Of a stretch of 62,426 bases of DNA, positions 62,274 to 62,426 are shown in pieces (the first letter of the stretch is position 1; each line of letters starts with the position of its first letter). This DNA comes from Pedobacter puniceum (GTDB lineage: Bacteria > Bacteroidota > Bacteroidia > Sphingobacteriales > Sphingobacteriaceae): contig NZ_WKJI01000004.1 of NCBI RefSeq assembly GCF_009674685.1, positions 1 through 62,426 of the forward strand, in the 5' to 3' direction. The position numbers and the translations under genes are program-made. The notes beneath the pieces are model-generated. The model did no database searches. It saw only the letters and a program-made list of their open reading frames with translations, and was not told where the DNA came from.

Positions 62274-62426
62274 GCGTAGCTAGAAAAGTTTTAATAGTTG
62301 ATGATGATCCAGCCATAGTCATGTCTGTAGAGTTTTTATTGCGGAAAGCGGGCTATGAGGTTTTTATTGCTTTAAGCGGTACAGAAGCTATCGTGAAAAT
62401 AAAAGAGCATGAGCCAGAATTAATAC
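62270..62426 (+). CDS. Response regulator (partial, runs off the window)
   Basis: 52 codons visible. MSVARKVLIVDDDPAIVMSV carries the acidic pocket of a receiver domain; FLLRKAGYEVFIALSGTEAIVKI follows. The ATG overlaps the kinase stop (ATGA), so this is its likely partner. The output domain lies beyond the end; it cannot be told whether it is NtrC-like as in CbrB. Confidence 0.88.
   Translation, partial: MSVARKVLIVDDDPAIVMSVEFLLRKAGYEVFIALSGTEAIVKIKEHEPELI

Overview
The window looks like a chromosomal segment of a Bacteroidota bacterium, most likely family Sphingobacteriaceae (Pedobacter-like). The evidence is AT-rich DNA, many TAnnTTTG-type -7 promoter boxes, few Shine-Dalgarno sequences, and family-typical gene sets: DUF3098 next to uppP and ftsX, DUF5683 between parB and dapB, DUF4295 with rpmG and rpmB, a bacillithiol gene (bshC), and an outer-membrane beta-barrel receptor. 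The genus is inference.

Layout. 1-113: the 3' end of a 5S rRNA gene and its terminator. 484-9473: a heme cluster (hemA, fused hemC-hemD, hemB, hemL, hemE, hemJ) with a histidine kinase, an OmpR-type regulator and a small TPR-like membrane protein inside it. 9511-10370: an ECF-type sigma factor and a small ORF. 10685-13477: uvrA. 13597-22617: sulfur assimilation (metZ, an OsmC protein, an Rrf2 regulator, sulfite reductase behind an attenuator-like leader, a Met8-TSUP fusion, cysH, cysD, cysN). The siroheme needed by sulfite reductase is drawn from uroporphyrinogen III, so the heme and sulfur clusters are linked in metabolism. 22671-29727: transporters, a YceI protein, then ribF, truB, uppP, DUF3098 and ftsX. 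29942-37661: leuS with unusual insertions, an outer-membrane receptor, a BtuF-like protein and an FMN reductase. 37831-42026: parA, parB, DUF5683, dapB, lepB. 42106-48315: an Ldh-family oxidoreductase, bshC, rimO, a GxxExxY protein, ftsY, DUF4295, rpmG, rpmB.

48460-56930 is an accessory region. It holds a decayed gene and then a minus-strand array: a WYL regulator with a perfect 10-bp-arm inverted repeat upstream, a cyclic-phosphate-type receiver protein, an orphan FtsA-like actin, a 77-residue Asp-box protein, two overlapping DUF262 (GmrSD-type) genes, and a metallophosphoesterase. It reads as a WYL-controlled defence-like locus and is the best candidate here for an undescribed system. 56997-62426: a domesticated IS1-like DNA-binding protein, an MHS-family transporter, two small membrane proteins, a sodium-symporter-like histidine kinase and the start of its response regulator.

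A second theme is short palindromic or low-complexity repeat 'words' lying between genes and, in three places, in frame inside essential genes: twice in leuS and once in ribF. This resembles the behaviour of Rickettsia palindromic elements. No tRNA gene, CRISPR array or intact insertion sequence was seen.
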